Below, piece by piece: positions 1 to 8,186 of a stretch of DNA of 64,000 nucleotides; within the stretch, counting starts at the first letter, position 1; every line of letters begins with the position of its first letter. A program made the translations under genes and the position numbers. Origin of the DNA: Loktanella sp. S4079 (lineage in GTDB: Bacteria; Pseudomonadota; Alphaproteobacteria; Rhodobacterales; Rhodobacteraceae); assembly GCF_000967725.1 (NCBI RefSeq), contig NZ_JXYE01000004.1, positions 124,001 through 188,000 of the forward strand, in the 5' to 3' direction. A model generated the notes under the pieces. It made no database searches, had not been told where the DNA came from, and saw only the letters and a program-made list of their open reading frames with translations.

Positions 1-240
1 GACCCAACCGCGTTCGCAGCCCAAGTCGCCGATGTCATCCGCGCCAACAACATTCTGCGCCTGAAAGGGTTTGTTGCGGTAACAGGTAAGCCTATGCGCC
101 AGACTCTACAGGCCGTCGGCCCTCGCGTTGATACCTACTTTGACCAACCCTTTGGCGACGCACCACGCGAAACGCGACTTGTCGTCATCGGCGAAGCGGG
201 TCTTGATCAGGCAGCCATCACAGCCGCCCTGCAAGCATGA
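1..240 (+). CDS. cobW: CobW-type GTPase, C-terminal end (5' truncated by window)
   Basis: The open frame enters from the left edge and stops with TGA at 238-240, giving the last 79 residues of a protein. Visible segments are RLKGFVAVTGKPMRQTLQAV, then a Tyr-Phe-Asp-Gln segment, and LVVIGEAGLDQAAI, typical of the C-terminal domain of CobW, a metal-handling G3E GTPase. The P-loop half lies outside the window. CobW commonly sits beside cobN and is thought to help supply cobalt to the aerobic cobalamin pathway. It is followed by cobN and cobO in the same direction, which supports the name. The stop overlaps the start of the next gene (ATGA). Confidence 0.8.
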   Translation, partial: DPTAFAAQVADVIRANNILRLKGFVAVTGKPMRQTLQAVGPRVDTYFDQPFGDAPRETRLVVIGEAGLDQAAITAALQA

Positions 241-686
241 TTATCGTCGAGCGGACAGATCCACACCATCCTCAGGCAACGGCTTTGCTCAGACAAAGCC
301 ACGCCTTGATGGCGTCACTCTTTCCGCCCGAAGACAATTATTACCTTGAAATCGACGAACTGGTTTCGCCGCGTATCCATTTCTTTACCGCCCGCATCGG
401 CACCCAAATCTTGGGCACTGGCGCGCTGGCTGTCAAAGACGGCTACGGCGAAATCAAATCCATGTTTGTCGATCCTGATGCACGAGGCAAAGGCATCGCA
501 GATGCGCTTATGCGTCAACTCGAAGACCAAGCACGCGAAGTCAAGCTGCCGATAATAAAGCTTGAAACAGGTAATCTGCTGCACGCCGCGCACAAGCTAT
601 ATGCGCGACATGGGTTCACCCCATGCGGTCCTTTCGGCGATTACGCCGAAGCGAACAGTTCAATCTTTATGGAAAAGGCGCTTTGA
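237..686 (+). CDS. GNAT family N-acetyltransferase
   Basis: A 149-residue single-domain acetyltransferase. The acetyl-CoA binding signature is seen as a beta strand ending at KSMFVDPDARGKGIADALM (about residues 74-92), followed by KLETGNLLHAAHKLYARHGF near the C-terminus, the usual GNAT beta4-alpha3 and alpha4-beta7 features. The start ATG overlaps the cobW stop (ATGA), so translation is probably coupled. The substrate cannot be read from sequence. The position between cobW and cobN may be only operonic. It ends 2 nt before the end of a convergent small ORF. Confidence 0.85.
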   Translation: MIIVERTDPHHPQATALLRQSHALMASLFPPEDNYYLEIDELVSPRIHFFTARIGTQILGTGALAVKDGYGEIKSMFVDPDARGKGIADALMRQLEDQAREVKLPIIKLETGNLLHAAHKLYARHGFTPCGPFGDYAEANSSIFMEKAL

Positions 687-688
687 AG

Positions 689-844
689 CTACTTCTTCTC
701 AGCTGCCTTCTTCATCCGGGCCAACAAGGCGGCCTTATCTTCGCGCGCGCCAAATGGCTTTTTCTTCGACCCATGCGCGTTATGTTCGGCATGTTTCGGG
801 GCATTCTTACCCAATTTGGGTGCACCTGCTGCTTTGTAATCCAT
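689..844 (-). CDS. small basic hypothetical protein (51 aa)
   Basis: Reading the minus strand from ATG at 844 to TAG at 689-691 gives 51 residues beginning MDYKAAGAPKLGKNAPKHAE and ending ARMKKAAEKK. It is rich in Lys, Ala and His, with no cysteine and no membrane segment. A good ribosome binding site (GAGG, about 8 nt before the ATG) precedes it. It fills an otherwise empty gap, facing the GNAT gene 2 nt away and divergent from cobN. I recall similar short Lys/Ala-rich proteins near cobalamin genes in Roseobacters but could not check this. Nucleic-acid binding is possible but is speculation. Confidence 0.6.
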   Translation of the reverse strand: MDYKAAGAPKLGKNAPKHAEHNAHGSKKKPFGAREDKAALLARMKKAAEKK

Positions 845-891
845 CGTTTTGACCTCATGTTTGGGCGTCCACTATCACGGGGAACTTTCTA

Positions 892-3800
892 ATGCACCTG
901 CTTGCTGCGACACCCGGCGCAATCTCTGACGGATCAGAGCCAGTCGATCTTGGCCAAACACCCGCCGACGTGGTGATTATTTCTGCCGCTGATACTGAAC
1001 TGGCCGCATTGTCGGATGCGCGGTCGCAGATGGATAATCCGCCCGGATTGCGCCTTGCCAATATGATGCATCTGCAACACCCGATGTCGGTCGATCTACA
1101 CCTTGACGATTGCGCCACGAAATCACGGCTGGTGATTGCGCGCATCTTGGGCGGTGCCGGATATTGGAAATACGGGCTGACGCAATATGCAGCGCGCCTG
1201 CACGAGGCAGGCATCCCCTTTGTCGCCCTGCCCGGTGACGATAAGCCGGACCAAGAACTGCGTGAACTATCTACCGTTTCAGGCGAAGATTACGACGCGC
1301 TGTGGTCCTATTTCGTCGAAGGCGGCCCCCAAAACAGCACCAATCTGTTAGGTTACGCACGCGCCATGCTGGACGGCAGCGACAAACCAGCCGCAGCCAG
1401 CCCCCTGCTCCGCGCAGGTGTATACTGGCCCGGTTCAGGCATCGCCGACCTCGACGCGGCCCGGGCAGCGTGGACGGACGACGCGCCAATCGTCCCGATC
1501 ATATTCTACCGCGCGCTTGTCCAAGGTGGCGGGTTAAACCCGATCAACCGTCTGGTGCGCAGCCTATCACGCGCAGGCCTAAACCCCCTGCCCGTGTTTG
1601 TCGCGTCACTCAAAGACCCGGTCAGCCGCGCAACACTCGACACTTTGTTCACTGCAGCCCCACCCGAAGTAATCCTAAACTGCACCGCCTTCGCGGTCGG
1701 CAGCCCGCACGACGGCGACGACAGCCCGACCAATCCACTCCTCGCCAACAACGCGCCAATCTTTCAGGTCATCCTATCCGGCGCGTCAGAGGCAACATGG
1801 CGCGAAGGCCTTCACGGTTTAACCGCCCGCGACATCGCGATGAACGTGGCCCTGCCAGAGGTGGACGGGCGCATCCTCTCCCGCGCCGTCAGCTTTAAAG
1901 GCGAAGCATTCTTTGACGAGGCAACCGAATGCCCCATCGCAACCTATCAGGCGTTAGGCGACCGGATCGACTTTACCAGCCAACTCGCCCGCAACTGGGC
2001 ACACCTACGGCGGACACAAGCCAGCGACAAGAAGGTCGCGCTGATCCTTGCTAACTACCCAAACAAAGACGGGCGGCTCGCAAACGGGGTCGGGCTGGAT
2101 ACACCCGCCGCGACAGTACATGTGCTCAACCTGCTAAAATCGACCGGCCACACAGTTACACCGCCCACGGATAGCGCCGAACTCATACAAAGCATCATGG
2201 ATGGGCCAACCAATTGGCTGACAGACCGCGCAGAGAAAAATGGCGGCGAGTTTCTCCCTCTGAGCACCTACAAACAGTATTTCGATACGCTCCCATGGGA
2301 AATCAAAGAACAGATCACCTCACGCTGGGGCCAACCCGAAGACGACCCTTTCCTCGCTTTGTCCGAAATACTCCCGCCGGAGGCGGCCAAGGGCTTCGCC
2401 CTTTCAATCCATAGCTACGCAAACGCTGTCGTGGGCGTCCAACCTGCACGCGGCTATAACATCGACCCAACCGATACTTATCACTCGCCTGACCTTGTTC
2501 CGCCGCACAATTATTTGGCCTTCTATTTCTGGCTACGTCACCACTGGGGCGCTGATGCAATCGTCCATATGGGCAAACACGGGAACCTTGAATGGCTCCC
2601 CGGCAAAGCTGTCGCCCTATCAGAAACCTGCTGGCCAGAGGCTGTCTTTGGGCCAACCCCACACGTTTACCCGTTCATCGTCAACGATCCGGGTGAAGGT
2701 ACCCAAGCAAAACGACGCACATCTGCGGTCATCATTGATCACCTGACGCCACCACTAACCCGCGCAGAAAGCTACGGGACGATGCGCGACCTTGAAGCGC
2801 TCGTCGACGAATACTACGAAGCCGCCGGCGTTGACCCTCGCCGGATCGATCATCTGCGCAACGAAATCTTGTCACTCTCCGAGGTCACCGGGCTCTCCAA
2901 TGACGCAGGCTTCACAGGCGACCACGAGAGCGACCTTGGTAAACTCGACGCCTATCTGTGCGAACTCAAAGAAGCGCAAATTCGAGATGGGCTGCATATC
3001 TTTGGACAGTCACCAAAAGGACAGCAAGAACGCGACCTCGCAATCGCACTCGCCCGTGTGCCGCGTGGCGACGGCACTGGCAGGAACGCGTCGCTTCTAC
3101 GTGCCCTCGCAGATGATCTGAACCTAAAGATTGACCCGCTCGATTGCGATATGACCGCAGCACCGCCCGAAAAGCCTGCGGCTCTCGACGACGGAACAAC
3201 ATGGCGGACAAACGGTGATACCATCGAACGACTAGAAGAGCTCTGCCAAAGTGGCCTTCGGGACGGCGGGTGGGGCGATGCGGGGTTTACCCCGCGAGCG
3301 TCACAGGCCGTACTCGATGAAATCCTTGAGACAATTTTGCCCACGATCCAGGCCTGCGGACCTGACGAAGGGGCGGGTCTCCTCACCGCCCTATCAGGGC
3401 ACTTCGTCGACCCGGGCCCGTCTGGCGCGCCAACCCGTGGGCGTTTGGACGTTCTGCCCACTGGGCGCAATTTCTACAGCGTCGATAGCCGGGCCGTGCC
3501 CACACCAACGGCTTGGGCGCTTGGTTGGAAATCCGCAGATTTGCTGATCGAAAAACACCTGCAAGACCACGGTGACTGGCCCCGCAGCATGTTGATCACA
3601 GCATGGGGTACAGCAAATATGCGCACAGGCGGCGATGATATCGCACAGGCGCTCGCTCTAATGGGTGTTAAGCCCAAGTGGGACAGCGCCAACCGCCGCG
3701 TTACCGGCTTTGAAATCCTCCCACAATCCATCCTTGGGCGTCCACGCGTCGACGTCACATTGCGTATCTCAGGGTTTTTCCGCGACGCATTCCCACAGCT

Positions 3801-4608
3801 CATTGCACTGGTCGATAGCGCCGCACGCGCGGTGCAAGAGCTTGACGAAGCCGCTGATGTGAATCCCGCTGCGGCGCGGGCCAAAGCAGGCGAGGACAAA
3901 ACCCGTGTCTTTGGTTCGAAACCGGGCGCCTATGGCGCAGGTCTTCAGGCGCTGATTGACGAAAGGATATGGGCTGACAAATCCGACTTTGCTGACGCCT
4001 ATCTTGAATGGGGCAGCTACGCCTACGGTTCTGGCGCAGAGGGTCGCAAAGATCGCAAAGCATTTGAAACGCGCCTCTCGCAAACAGACGCTATTGTTCA
4101 AAACCAAGACAACCGCGAACATGATCTGCTGGACAGCGACGACTACTATCAATTCGAAGGTGGCGCCGCAGCGGCGGTCAGCACCCTTCAAGGTCAAGAT
4201 CGGCCAATCTATCACAACGATCATTCGCGTCCCGAACGTCCAGTCATCCGCACGTTGGATGACGAAATTGGGCGCGTCGTCAGATCCCGAGTAGTCAATC
4301 CCAAATGGATCGAAGGGGTGAAACGTCACGGCTACAAAGGGGCATTCGAGATTGCGGCGACCGTCGACTATCTGTTCGCCTTTGCGGCAACCACAGGCAT
4401 GGTACGCAACCACCATTTCGACCTCGTTGAAGATGCCTTTATCAATGACGACGAAACGCGCGACTTTATCGCCAACGCCAACGCCCCCGCGCTTCGCGAA
4501 ATCGCAGAACGTCTTCAAGAGGCGATAGATCGAAACTTGTGGCGCCCCAAGTCGAACTCCGCCCGTGCACGGCTTCAAGAGATCATTTCTGAAATGACGC
4601 AAACGTAA
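892..4608 (+). CDS. cobN: Cobaltochelatase subunit CobN
   Basis: A 1238-residue protein, the size of the large subunit of the ATP-dependent aerobic cobaltochelatase (CobN with CobS and CobT). The complex inserts Co2+ into hydrogenobyrinic acid a,c-diamide. Recognisable blocks are GGVYWPGS-like LLRAGVYWPGSGIADLDAA, GVQPARGYNIDPTDTYHSPD, VHMGKHGNLEWLPGKA and FVDPGPSGAPTRGRLDVLPT, followed by NFYSVDSRAVPT. The start ATG has GGGGAA upstream. An in-frame stretch coding ALSEILPPEAAK (codons around 2352-2386) matches an intergenic palindromic repeat found elsewhere in this window and looks like an insertion within the protein. cobS and cobT are not in the window. Confidence 0.95.
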   Translation: MHLLAATPGAISDGSEPVDLGQTPADVVIISAADTELAALSDARSQMDNPPGLRLANMMHLQHPMSVDLHLDDCATKSRLVIARILGGAGYWKYGLTQYAARLHEAGIPFVALPGDDKPDQELRELSTVSGEDYDALWSYFVEGGPQNSTNLLGYARAMLDGSDKPAAASPLLRAGVYWPGSGIADLDAARAAWTDDAPIVPIIFYRALVQGGGLNPINRLVRSLSRAGLNPLPVFVASLKDPVSRATLDTLFTAAPPEVILNCTAFAVGSPHDGDDSPTNPLLANNAPIFQVILSGASEATWREGLHGLTARDIAMNVALPEVDGRILSRAVSFKGEAFFDEATECPIATYQALGDRIDFTSQLARNWAHLRRTQASDKKVALILANYPNKDGRLANGVGLDTPAATVHVLNLLKSTGHTVTPPTDSAELIQSIMDGPTNWLTDRAEKNGGEFLPLSTYKQYFDTLPWEIKEQITSRWGQPEDDPFLALSEILPPEAAKGFALSIHSYANAVVGVQPARGYNIDPTDTYHSPDLVPPHNYLAFYFWLRHHWGADAIVHMGKHGNLEWLPGKAVALSETCWPEAVFGPTPHVYPFIVNDPGEGTQAKRRTSAVIIDHLTPPLTRAESYGTMRDLEALVDEYYEAAGVDPRRIDHLRNEILSLSEVTGLSNDAGFTGDHESDLGKLDAYLCELKEAQIRDGLHIFGQSPKGQQERDLAIALARVPRGDGTGRNASLLRALADDLNLKIDPLDCDMTAAPPEKPAALDDGTTWRTNGDTIERLEELCQSGLRDGGWGDAGFTPRASQAVLDEILETILPTIQACGPDEGAGLLTALSGHFVDPGPSGAPTRGRLDVLPTGRNFYSVDSRAVPTPTAWALGWKSADLLIEKHLQDHGDWPRSMLITAWGTANMRTGGDDIAQALALMGVKPKWDSANRRVTGFEILPQSILGRPRVDVTLRISGFFRDAFPQLIALVDSAARAVQELDEAADVNPAAARAKAGEDKTRVFGSKPGAYGAGLQALIDERIWADKSDFADAYLEWGSYAYGSGAEGRKDRKAFETRLSQTDAIVQNQDNREHDLLDSDDYYQFEGGAAAAVSTLQGQDRPIYHNDHSRPERPVIRTLDDEIGRVVRSRVVNPKWIEGVKRHGYKGAFEIAATVDYLFAFAATTGMVRNHHFDLVEDAFINDDETRDFIANANAPALREIAERLQEAIDRNLWRPKSNSARARLQEIISEMTQT
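2352..2386. repeat. palindromic repeat copy inside cobN
   Basis: The 10 bases CCTCGCTTTG (2352-2361), 4 unmatched bases, then 21 bases from 2366 to 2386 containing CTCCCGCCGGAGGCGG match 20192-20226 at the same spacing (31 of 35 positions). The core CCGCCGGAGGCGG is palindromic. Here it is translated in frame as LALSEILPPEAA without breaking cobN. Confidence 0.75.
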
Positions 4609-4772
4609 AGATACAACCCTAGAGCCACCACCCGCACGCGATAGATTAATTTCCGAGACAAATTTGGCACGGTTTGGCAAAACAACGCCGAGTGACGCGA
4701 AACGCCAAACTTTCCCATTACTGCCCTCGCTGGCCCACGTATATACGCCCCACAGGCAGCTTAGGGGTGATT

Positions 4773-5288
4773 ATGATGAAAATTCTGGCACAAACAGCAG
4801 CGGTCTTGGCACTGCTTTCCGCCTGCGCCCAAGCCCCGGTTAACCAAGGGCCAATTGAAGTCATCCCAACAAACCCAGGCACTGCAAGCGGCGTTGATGT
4901 CTATGCGCGCGCACGCGCTCAGGGTGCGGACGCGCCACGTTTTCGCGGAACAGGTTTTTTGACAGTTCGCACGACGAACGGTGGGGTTGCTTCGAACGAA
5001 ATCGTTGGCGCACGGTGTACCCTTGATGCTGGCCTTTACGCAGCCGTTTTCGAAACACCTGCGAACATTATCGTACCGGATTATGGCCCGGATTCACCGG
5101 CGATCAATCTGCGCTGCGTAGACACCGACGGCCAAAGCGGAACTGCCACTTCTGAAGTCGAGAACTTGACAATGCAGCGTCGTGGTCCTTCGGTTCTTAC
5201 TAACGGGCTCATTGATCTTTCTGGGGACAACCGCAACCTCACGAAAGACGACTTTGGCTATAAGCCCATCACCGTCGTTCTAAACTAA
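4773..5288 (+). CDS. Predicted lipoprotein of unknown function
   Basis: From ATG 4773 the product has 171 residues. An AGGGG site lies 5 nt upstream, which favours this start over an upstream in-frame ATG at 4674 that would bury the signal peptide. The N-terminus MMKILAQTAAVLALLSACAQ is a lipoprotein signal peptide with lipobox LSAC, so the mature protein should be anchored in the cell envelope. The remainder includes RFRGTGFLTVRTTNGG and later a Cys-containing GARCTL and LRCVDTDGQS. It resembles small Roseobacter lipoproteins but I do not recognise a family. A weak -10-like TATATA lies at 4740-4745. Confidence 0.7.
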   Translation: MMKILAQTAAVLALLSACAQAPVNQGPIEVIPTNPGTASGVDVYARARAQGADAPRFRGTGFLTVRTTNGGVASNEIVGARCTLDAGLYAAVFETPANIIVPDYGPDSPAINLRCVDTDGQSGTATSEVENLTMQRRGPSVLTNGLIDLSGDNRNLTKDDFGYKPITVVLN

Positions 5289-5315
5289 CGCATCAGCAGC
5301 CTGAAAACGCAGAAC

Positions 5316-5339
5316 GCCCATTGCATGATTGCAGTGGGC
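5316..5339 (+). terminator. stem-loop after lipoprotein gene
   Basis: The 10-nt arms GCCCATTGCA (5316-5325) and TGCAGTGGGC (5330-5339) pair with one G-T wobble around a 4-nt loop. Only a short T-rich stretch (CATTTT) follows, so termination may be weak. It separates the lipoprotein gene from cobO. Confidence 0.45.
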
Positions 5340-5373
5340 CAGTCATTTTGGTGGCAAATAGGAAGCGACCGAT

Positions 5374-5991
5374 ATGACAGCACCAACAGATGATACCGAC
5401 CGCCACGCCCTAAAGATGGCCAAGAAAAAGGCTGCGCGTGATAAAATCATGGCCACCAAGACCGACAAAAAAGGACTGGTGATCGTCAATACCGGCAAGG
5501 GTAAAGGAAAATCCTCGGCCGCATTTGGCATGATCTTTCGCTGCATCGCGCATGACATGAAATGCGCGGTCGTGCAGTTTATCAAAGGTGGCATGTCCAC
5601 TGGTGAACGCGACCTGATCCTATCAAAGTTTCAGGATACATGTGCATTCCACACAATGGGCGAAGGATTTACCTGGGAAACCCAAGATAAATCGCGCGAC
5701 ACAGAGATGGCCCAAGCCGCATGGGCAAAAGCCAAAGAGCTGATCCTCGATGAAACCAACCACATGGTTTTACTGGATGAAATCAACATCGCGATCCGCT
5801 ATGGCTATGTTGACATCGCCGAAGTCGTCGCATTCTTGCGCGATCACAAGCCAGAGATGACCCATGTCGTGCTGACAGGGCGCAACGCACATGAGGATCT
5901 GATTGAGATTGCAGATCTTGTTACTGAGATGGAACTGGTCAAGCATCCCTTCCGGTCTGGGATCAAGGCGCAGATCGGCGTCGAATACTAA
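5374..5991 (+). CDS. cobO: Cob(I)yrinic acid a,c-diamide adenosyltransferase
   Basis: A 205-residue CobO/CobA/BtuR-type corrinoid adenosyltransferase. It transfers the 5'-deoxyadenosyl group of ATP to the reduced cobalt of cobyrinic acid a,c-diamide, the step after cobalt insertion. The P-loop is seen as VNTGKGKGKSSAAFGM (about residues 37-52), followed by VQFIKGG, a Walker B-like VLLDEINIAIRYGYV and VVLTGRNAHEDLIEIADLVTEM. It lies downstream of cobN in the same direction, as expected for the aerobic cobalamin pathway. A TAGGA site precedes the ATG by about 11 nt. Confidence 0.95.
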   Translation: MTAPTDDTDRHALKMAKKKAARDKIMATKTDKKGLVIVNTGKGKGKSSAAFGMIFRCIAHDMKCAVVQFIKGGMSTGERDLILSKFQDTCAFHTMGEGFTWETQDKSRDTEMAQAAWAKAKELILDETNHMVLLDEINIAIRYGYVDIAEVVAFLRDHKPEMTHVVLTGRNAHEDLIEIADLVTEMELVKHPFRSGIKAQIGVEY

Positions 5992-6028
5992 CCCAACGTT
6001 TCAGACCCACGCATAGCCCAAAGACCCA

Positions 6029-6056
6029 TTGAAAGGTGCTCGAACATATATATGTA
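6029..6056 (+). promoter_or_regulatory. putative promoter giving a leaderless transcript
   Basis: TTGAAA (6029-6034) is followed after 16 nt by TATGTA (6051-6056), within the AT palindrome ACATATATATGT (6044-6055). The expected start point, about 6062-6064, falls on the ATG of the next gene at 6065, which has no Shine-Dalgarno sequence. Confidence 0.4.
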
Positions 6057-6064
6057 ACGTTATT

Positions 6065-6748
6065 ATGACGCGCGCCTTTCTGAACCTTGATCCAAAAGAC
6101 ATGCTTGCCAGCGGAAAGCAGCGGGCGGTGTATTTGCACCCGTTCGACGACAGCAAACTGGTCAAGGTCTTGCTCACACAAGCTGACACTGAAGGTCGCT
6201 CAAAGTTCAGCCTGTTCTTGGAGCGTTGGTTGCCGTCGACCCGTGATCGGCAAATCCGCAAAGAATACCTCGAATACTTGCGGCTGATGCTGTCCAATCA
6301 AGGTGCGCAATTTCGGCCACCCATTACCCACATGTTTGGGTTCGTGAGCACGCAACTAGGGTTGGGCTGCCTGACAGAGCGGGTTCAATCCTCAAAGGGC
6401 GTCTTGGGCGATACATTGTTTGATTTGATTGAACAGGGCCGCCTTACCCAAGAACATGTTGAGATGCTCAATGACACCGTTGCACGTCTTTATGAACTCA
6501 ACATTCGCGCCAGCGATCTGACGGCGCGCAATTTTGTGTTTGGGCGCCGACAGACAGCTGACGGACTGGGACCCAAAGAATGCGTCTTGGTCGACGGATT
6601 TGGCGATATCCACGCCGTGCCGGTGCGAACCATGGCGAACTGGGCGAACCGCATGGGGCTGGATGACAGTATGAAACGGCTGTGCCGCAACAAACCAATT
6701 GCATGGGATCAGACCCAAAGACGCTTCTCGTATATTGGTCGCGATTAG
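6065..6748 (+). CDS. YrbL family protein (kinase-like fold)
   Basis: From ATG 6065 the product has 227 residues. It resembles YrbL, which in enterobacteria belongs to the PhoP regulatory network and has a protein-kinase-like fold without known activity. The visible pattern is LASGKQRAVYLHP (glycine-loop position), a Lys in KLVKVL, a central helical part, and NIRASDLTARNFVFG followed by CVLVDGFGD, which occupy the catalytic-loop and DFG-like places. An upstream TTG at 6029 in the same frame lacks a ribosome binding site, and the ATG also lacks one. The upstream promoter elements suggest a leaderless mRNA. Confidence 0.75.
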   Translation: MTRAFLNLDPKDMLASGKQRAVYLHPFDDSKLVKVLLTQADTEGRSKFSLFLERWLPSTRDRQIRKEYLEYLRLMLSNQGAQFRPPITHMFGFVSTQLGLGCLTERVQSSKGVLGDTLFDLIEQGRLTQEHVEMLNDTVARLYELNIRASDLTARNFVFGRRQTADGLGPKECVLVDGFGDIHAVPVRTMANWANRMGLDDSMKRLCRNKPIAWDQTQRRFSYIGRD

Positions 6749-6787
6749 CTTATGTTCTGTTCAATGAAACAGACGACCGAATAAGAA

Positions 6788-7132
6788 ATGCCGATCCATC
6801 GCGTACTCACGGAATTTGGCATGGGCACCAGCCTGCGCCGCCAAGACTATACCCAAGCGGCCCGTCGGGCGTTGCAAGATGCGCTCTGGCGCAATTCAAT
6901 CAACGTGGCAGAGCTTTTTGGTTTCCCAAAGGAAGCCATGCAAATTGATGTTCAAATCGCGGTGCAGCAGCCTGACCAAGTTGACACGAGCGCACTGTGT
7001 GATGTGTTCCCTTATGGGACGCCACGGTTCGAAGTTGTACGGGGCGGGCTTGATATTCCGCGACCCGATGGGAACCCGACCGTGATCGCCAATGTCGCGA
7101 TTAGCGTCAGCTTTGACATGGTGCCAGCATGA
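6788..7132 (+). CDS. Lin0512 family protein, copy 1
   Basis: A 114-residue protein beginning MPIHRVLTEFGMGTSLRRQD. The pattern EFGMGTSLRRQDYTQAARRAL and the spacing to VDTSALCDVFPYG match the small Lin0512 family (alpha/beta proteins of unknown function). The downstream gene encodes a second member with the parallel segments EMGMGNDLHGMDYQKAAARAI and IDTTALAAQLPRG, so the two are tandem paralogues, perhaps subunits of a heteromer. The stop overlaps the next start by ATGA. This copy lacks the LHG dipeptide seen in copy 2, so it may be the divergent partner. Confidence 0.8.
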   Translation: MPIHRVLTEFGMGTSLRRQDYTQAARRALQDALWRNSINVAELFGFPKEAMQIDVQIAVQQPDQVDTSALCDVFPYGTPRFEVVRGGLDIPRPDGNPTVIANVAISVSFDMVPA

Positions 7133-7491
7133 CAGATCAGCGCATCATTATCGAAATGGGGATGGGCAACGATCTGCACGGGATGGACTATCAAAAGGCC
7201 GCTGCCCGCGCGATCGAAGACGCAATGCGGCACTCTACCCTGCCCATTTTCCAAAGCATCGACATGCCGCATACAGAAATGCGTGTTCAGGTCACTGTCG
7301 GTGCCCAAGCCCCGGACAGCATTGATACGACAGCCCTTGCCGCACAGCTACCGCGCGGGCGTGCCACGGTGACTGCCGTGTTGGGCGGAATGAACGTAGC
7401 TAACCCTGAAACAGGTGATACTGCTGTCATTGCCACCGCCGCGATCGAAGCCTTCTTGCCTAGCCAATCTGGCAAATGGAAACTCACCTGA
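7129..7491 (+). CDS. Lin0512 family protein, copy 2
   Basis: A 120-residue Lin0512 protein with the family motifs IIEMGMGNDLHGMDYQ near the N-terminus and VTAVLGGMNVANPETGDTAV near the C-terminus. It keeps the LHG motif and is closer to the family norm than copy 1. Its ATG lies inside the stop of copy 1 and its TGA overlaps the ATG of bluB, so three genes are coupled in one operon. No biochemical role is established to my knowledge. Linkage to BluB suggests a part in flavin, benzimidazole or cobalamin metabolism, but that is inference only. Confidence 0.85.
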   Translation: MTDQRIIIEMGMGNDLHGMDYQKAAARAIEDAMRHSTLPIFQSIDMPHTEMRVQVTVGAQAPDSIDTTALAAQLPRGRATVTAVLGGMNVANPETGDTAVIATAAIEAFLPSQSGKWKLT

Positions 7492-8114
7492 TGGAACTTA
7501 CCCAAAAGCACCGCGATGCGCTGCATGATGTCCTGCGCTGGCGACGCGATGTTCGGCATTTCCTGCCTGATCCAATCCCCGACGAAACATTGCATCGATT
7601 ACGCGCCGCGATGGACCTTGCCCCGTCGGTGGGGAACGCCCGCCCTTGGCGCGTGCTTCAGGTGCATACCCCCGCACTGCGCCACAAGATCATTGCAAAT
7701 TTTGAGGCGGCGAATGCCGAAGCGAGCCAAATCTATGACGAAGACACCCGTGCATCTTATGCCCAGCTAAAGCTGGCTGGATTGCGCGAAGCGCCCGTGC
7801 ATTTGGCGGTATTCACAGATCGTGATCCCGCCGAAGGGCGCGGATTGGGCCGTCAAACCATGCCAGAAATGCTATGCTATTCTAGCGTCACCGCGATCTA
7901 CACCCTTTGGCTTGCTGCACGTGCTGAAAACCTCGGACTGGGCTGGGTATCGATCCTTGATCCGGATTCTGTTGCACGCACATTAGGCGTACCAGACGAT
8001 TGGAAGCTCACCGGATATCTATGCCTTGGCAAGGCAGCATTCGACAATGACACGCCATTGCTTCACGAAAAGAAGTGGCAGGAGAACTCTCCCACACGGT
8101 GGGAAATCATCTAA
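7491..8114 (+). CDS. bluB: 5,6-dimethylbenzimidazole synthase BluB
   Basis: A 207-residue nitroreductase-fold enzyme. BluB breaks down reduced FMN with oxygen to make 5,6-dimethylbenzimidazole, the lower ligand of cobalamin. Diagnostic segments are RRDVRHFLPDPIPDETL near the N-terminus, MDLAPSVGNARPWRVLQV (FMN contact) and GLGWVSILDPDSVARTLGVP towards the C-terminus. The ATG at 7491 overlaps the upstream stop (TGATG). An ATG 15 nt earlier (7476) is in frame and possible. The enzyme completes the cobalamin theme of the first 8 kb. Confidence 0.92.
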   Translation: MELTQKHRDALHDVLRWRRDVRHFLPDPIPDETLHRLRAAMDLAPSVGNARPWRVLQVHTPALRHKIIANFEAANAEASQIYDEDTRASYAQLKLAGLREAPVHLAVFTDRDPAEGRGLGRQTMPEMLCYSSVTAIYTLWLAARAENLGLGWVSILDPDSVARTLGVPDDWKLTGYLCLGKAAFDNDTPLLHEKKWQENSPTRWEII

Positions 8115-8123
8115 ATTCCCCAG

Positions 8124-8147
8124 CCTAGCCAAGCGCTAGGTTGTTTA
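8124..8147 (+). terminator. terminator after bluB
   Basis: CCTAGC (8124-8129) pairs with GCTAGG (8135-8140) around a 5-nt loop, followed by TTGTTTATTA. It lies 10 nt after the bluB stop. Confidence 0.6.
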
Positions 8148-8186
8148 TTACAACCAGTTATAAGATCAAATCAGAGGCAAATCCCC

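Noticed and set aside
3769..4680. 303-codon open frame antisense to the end of cobN
   Set aside because: Cys/Arg-rich translation with no domain, no ribosome binding site, and complete overlap with a clearly conserved gene. It is an antisense shadow.
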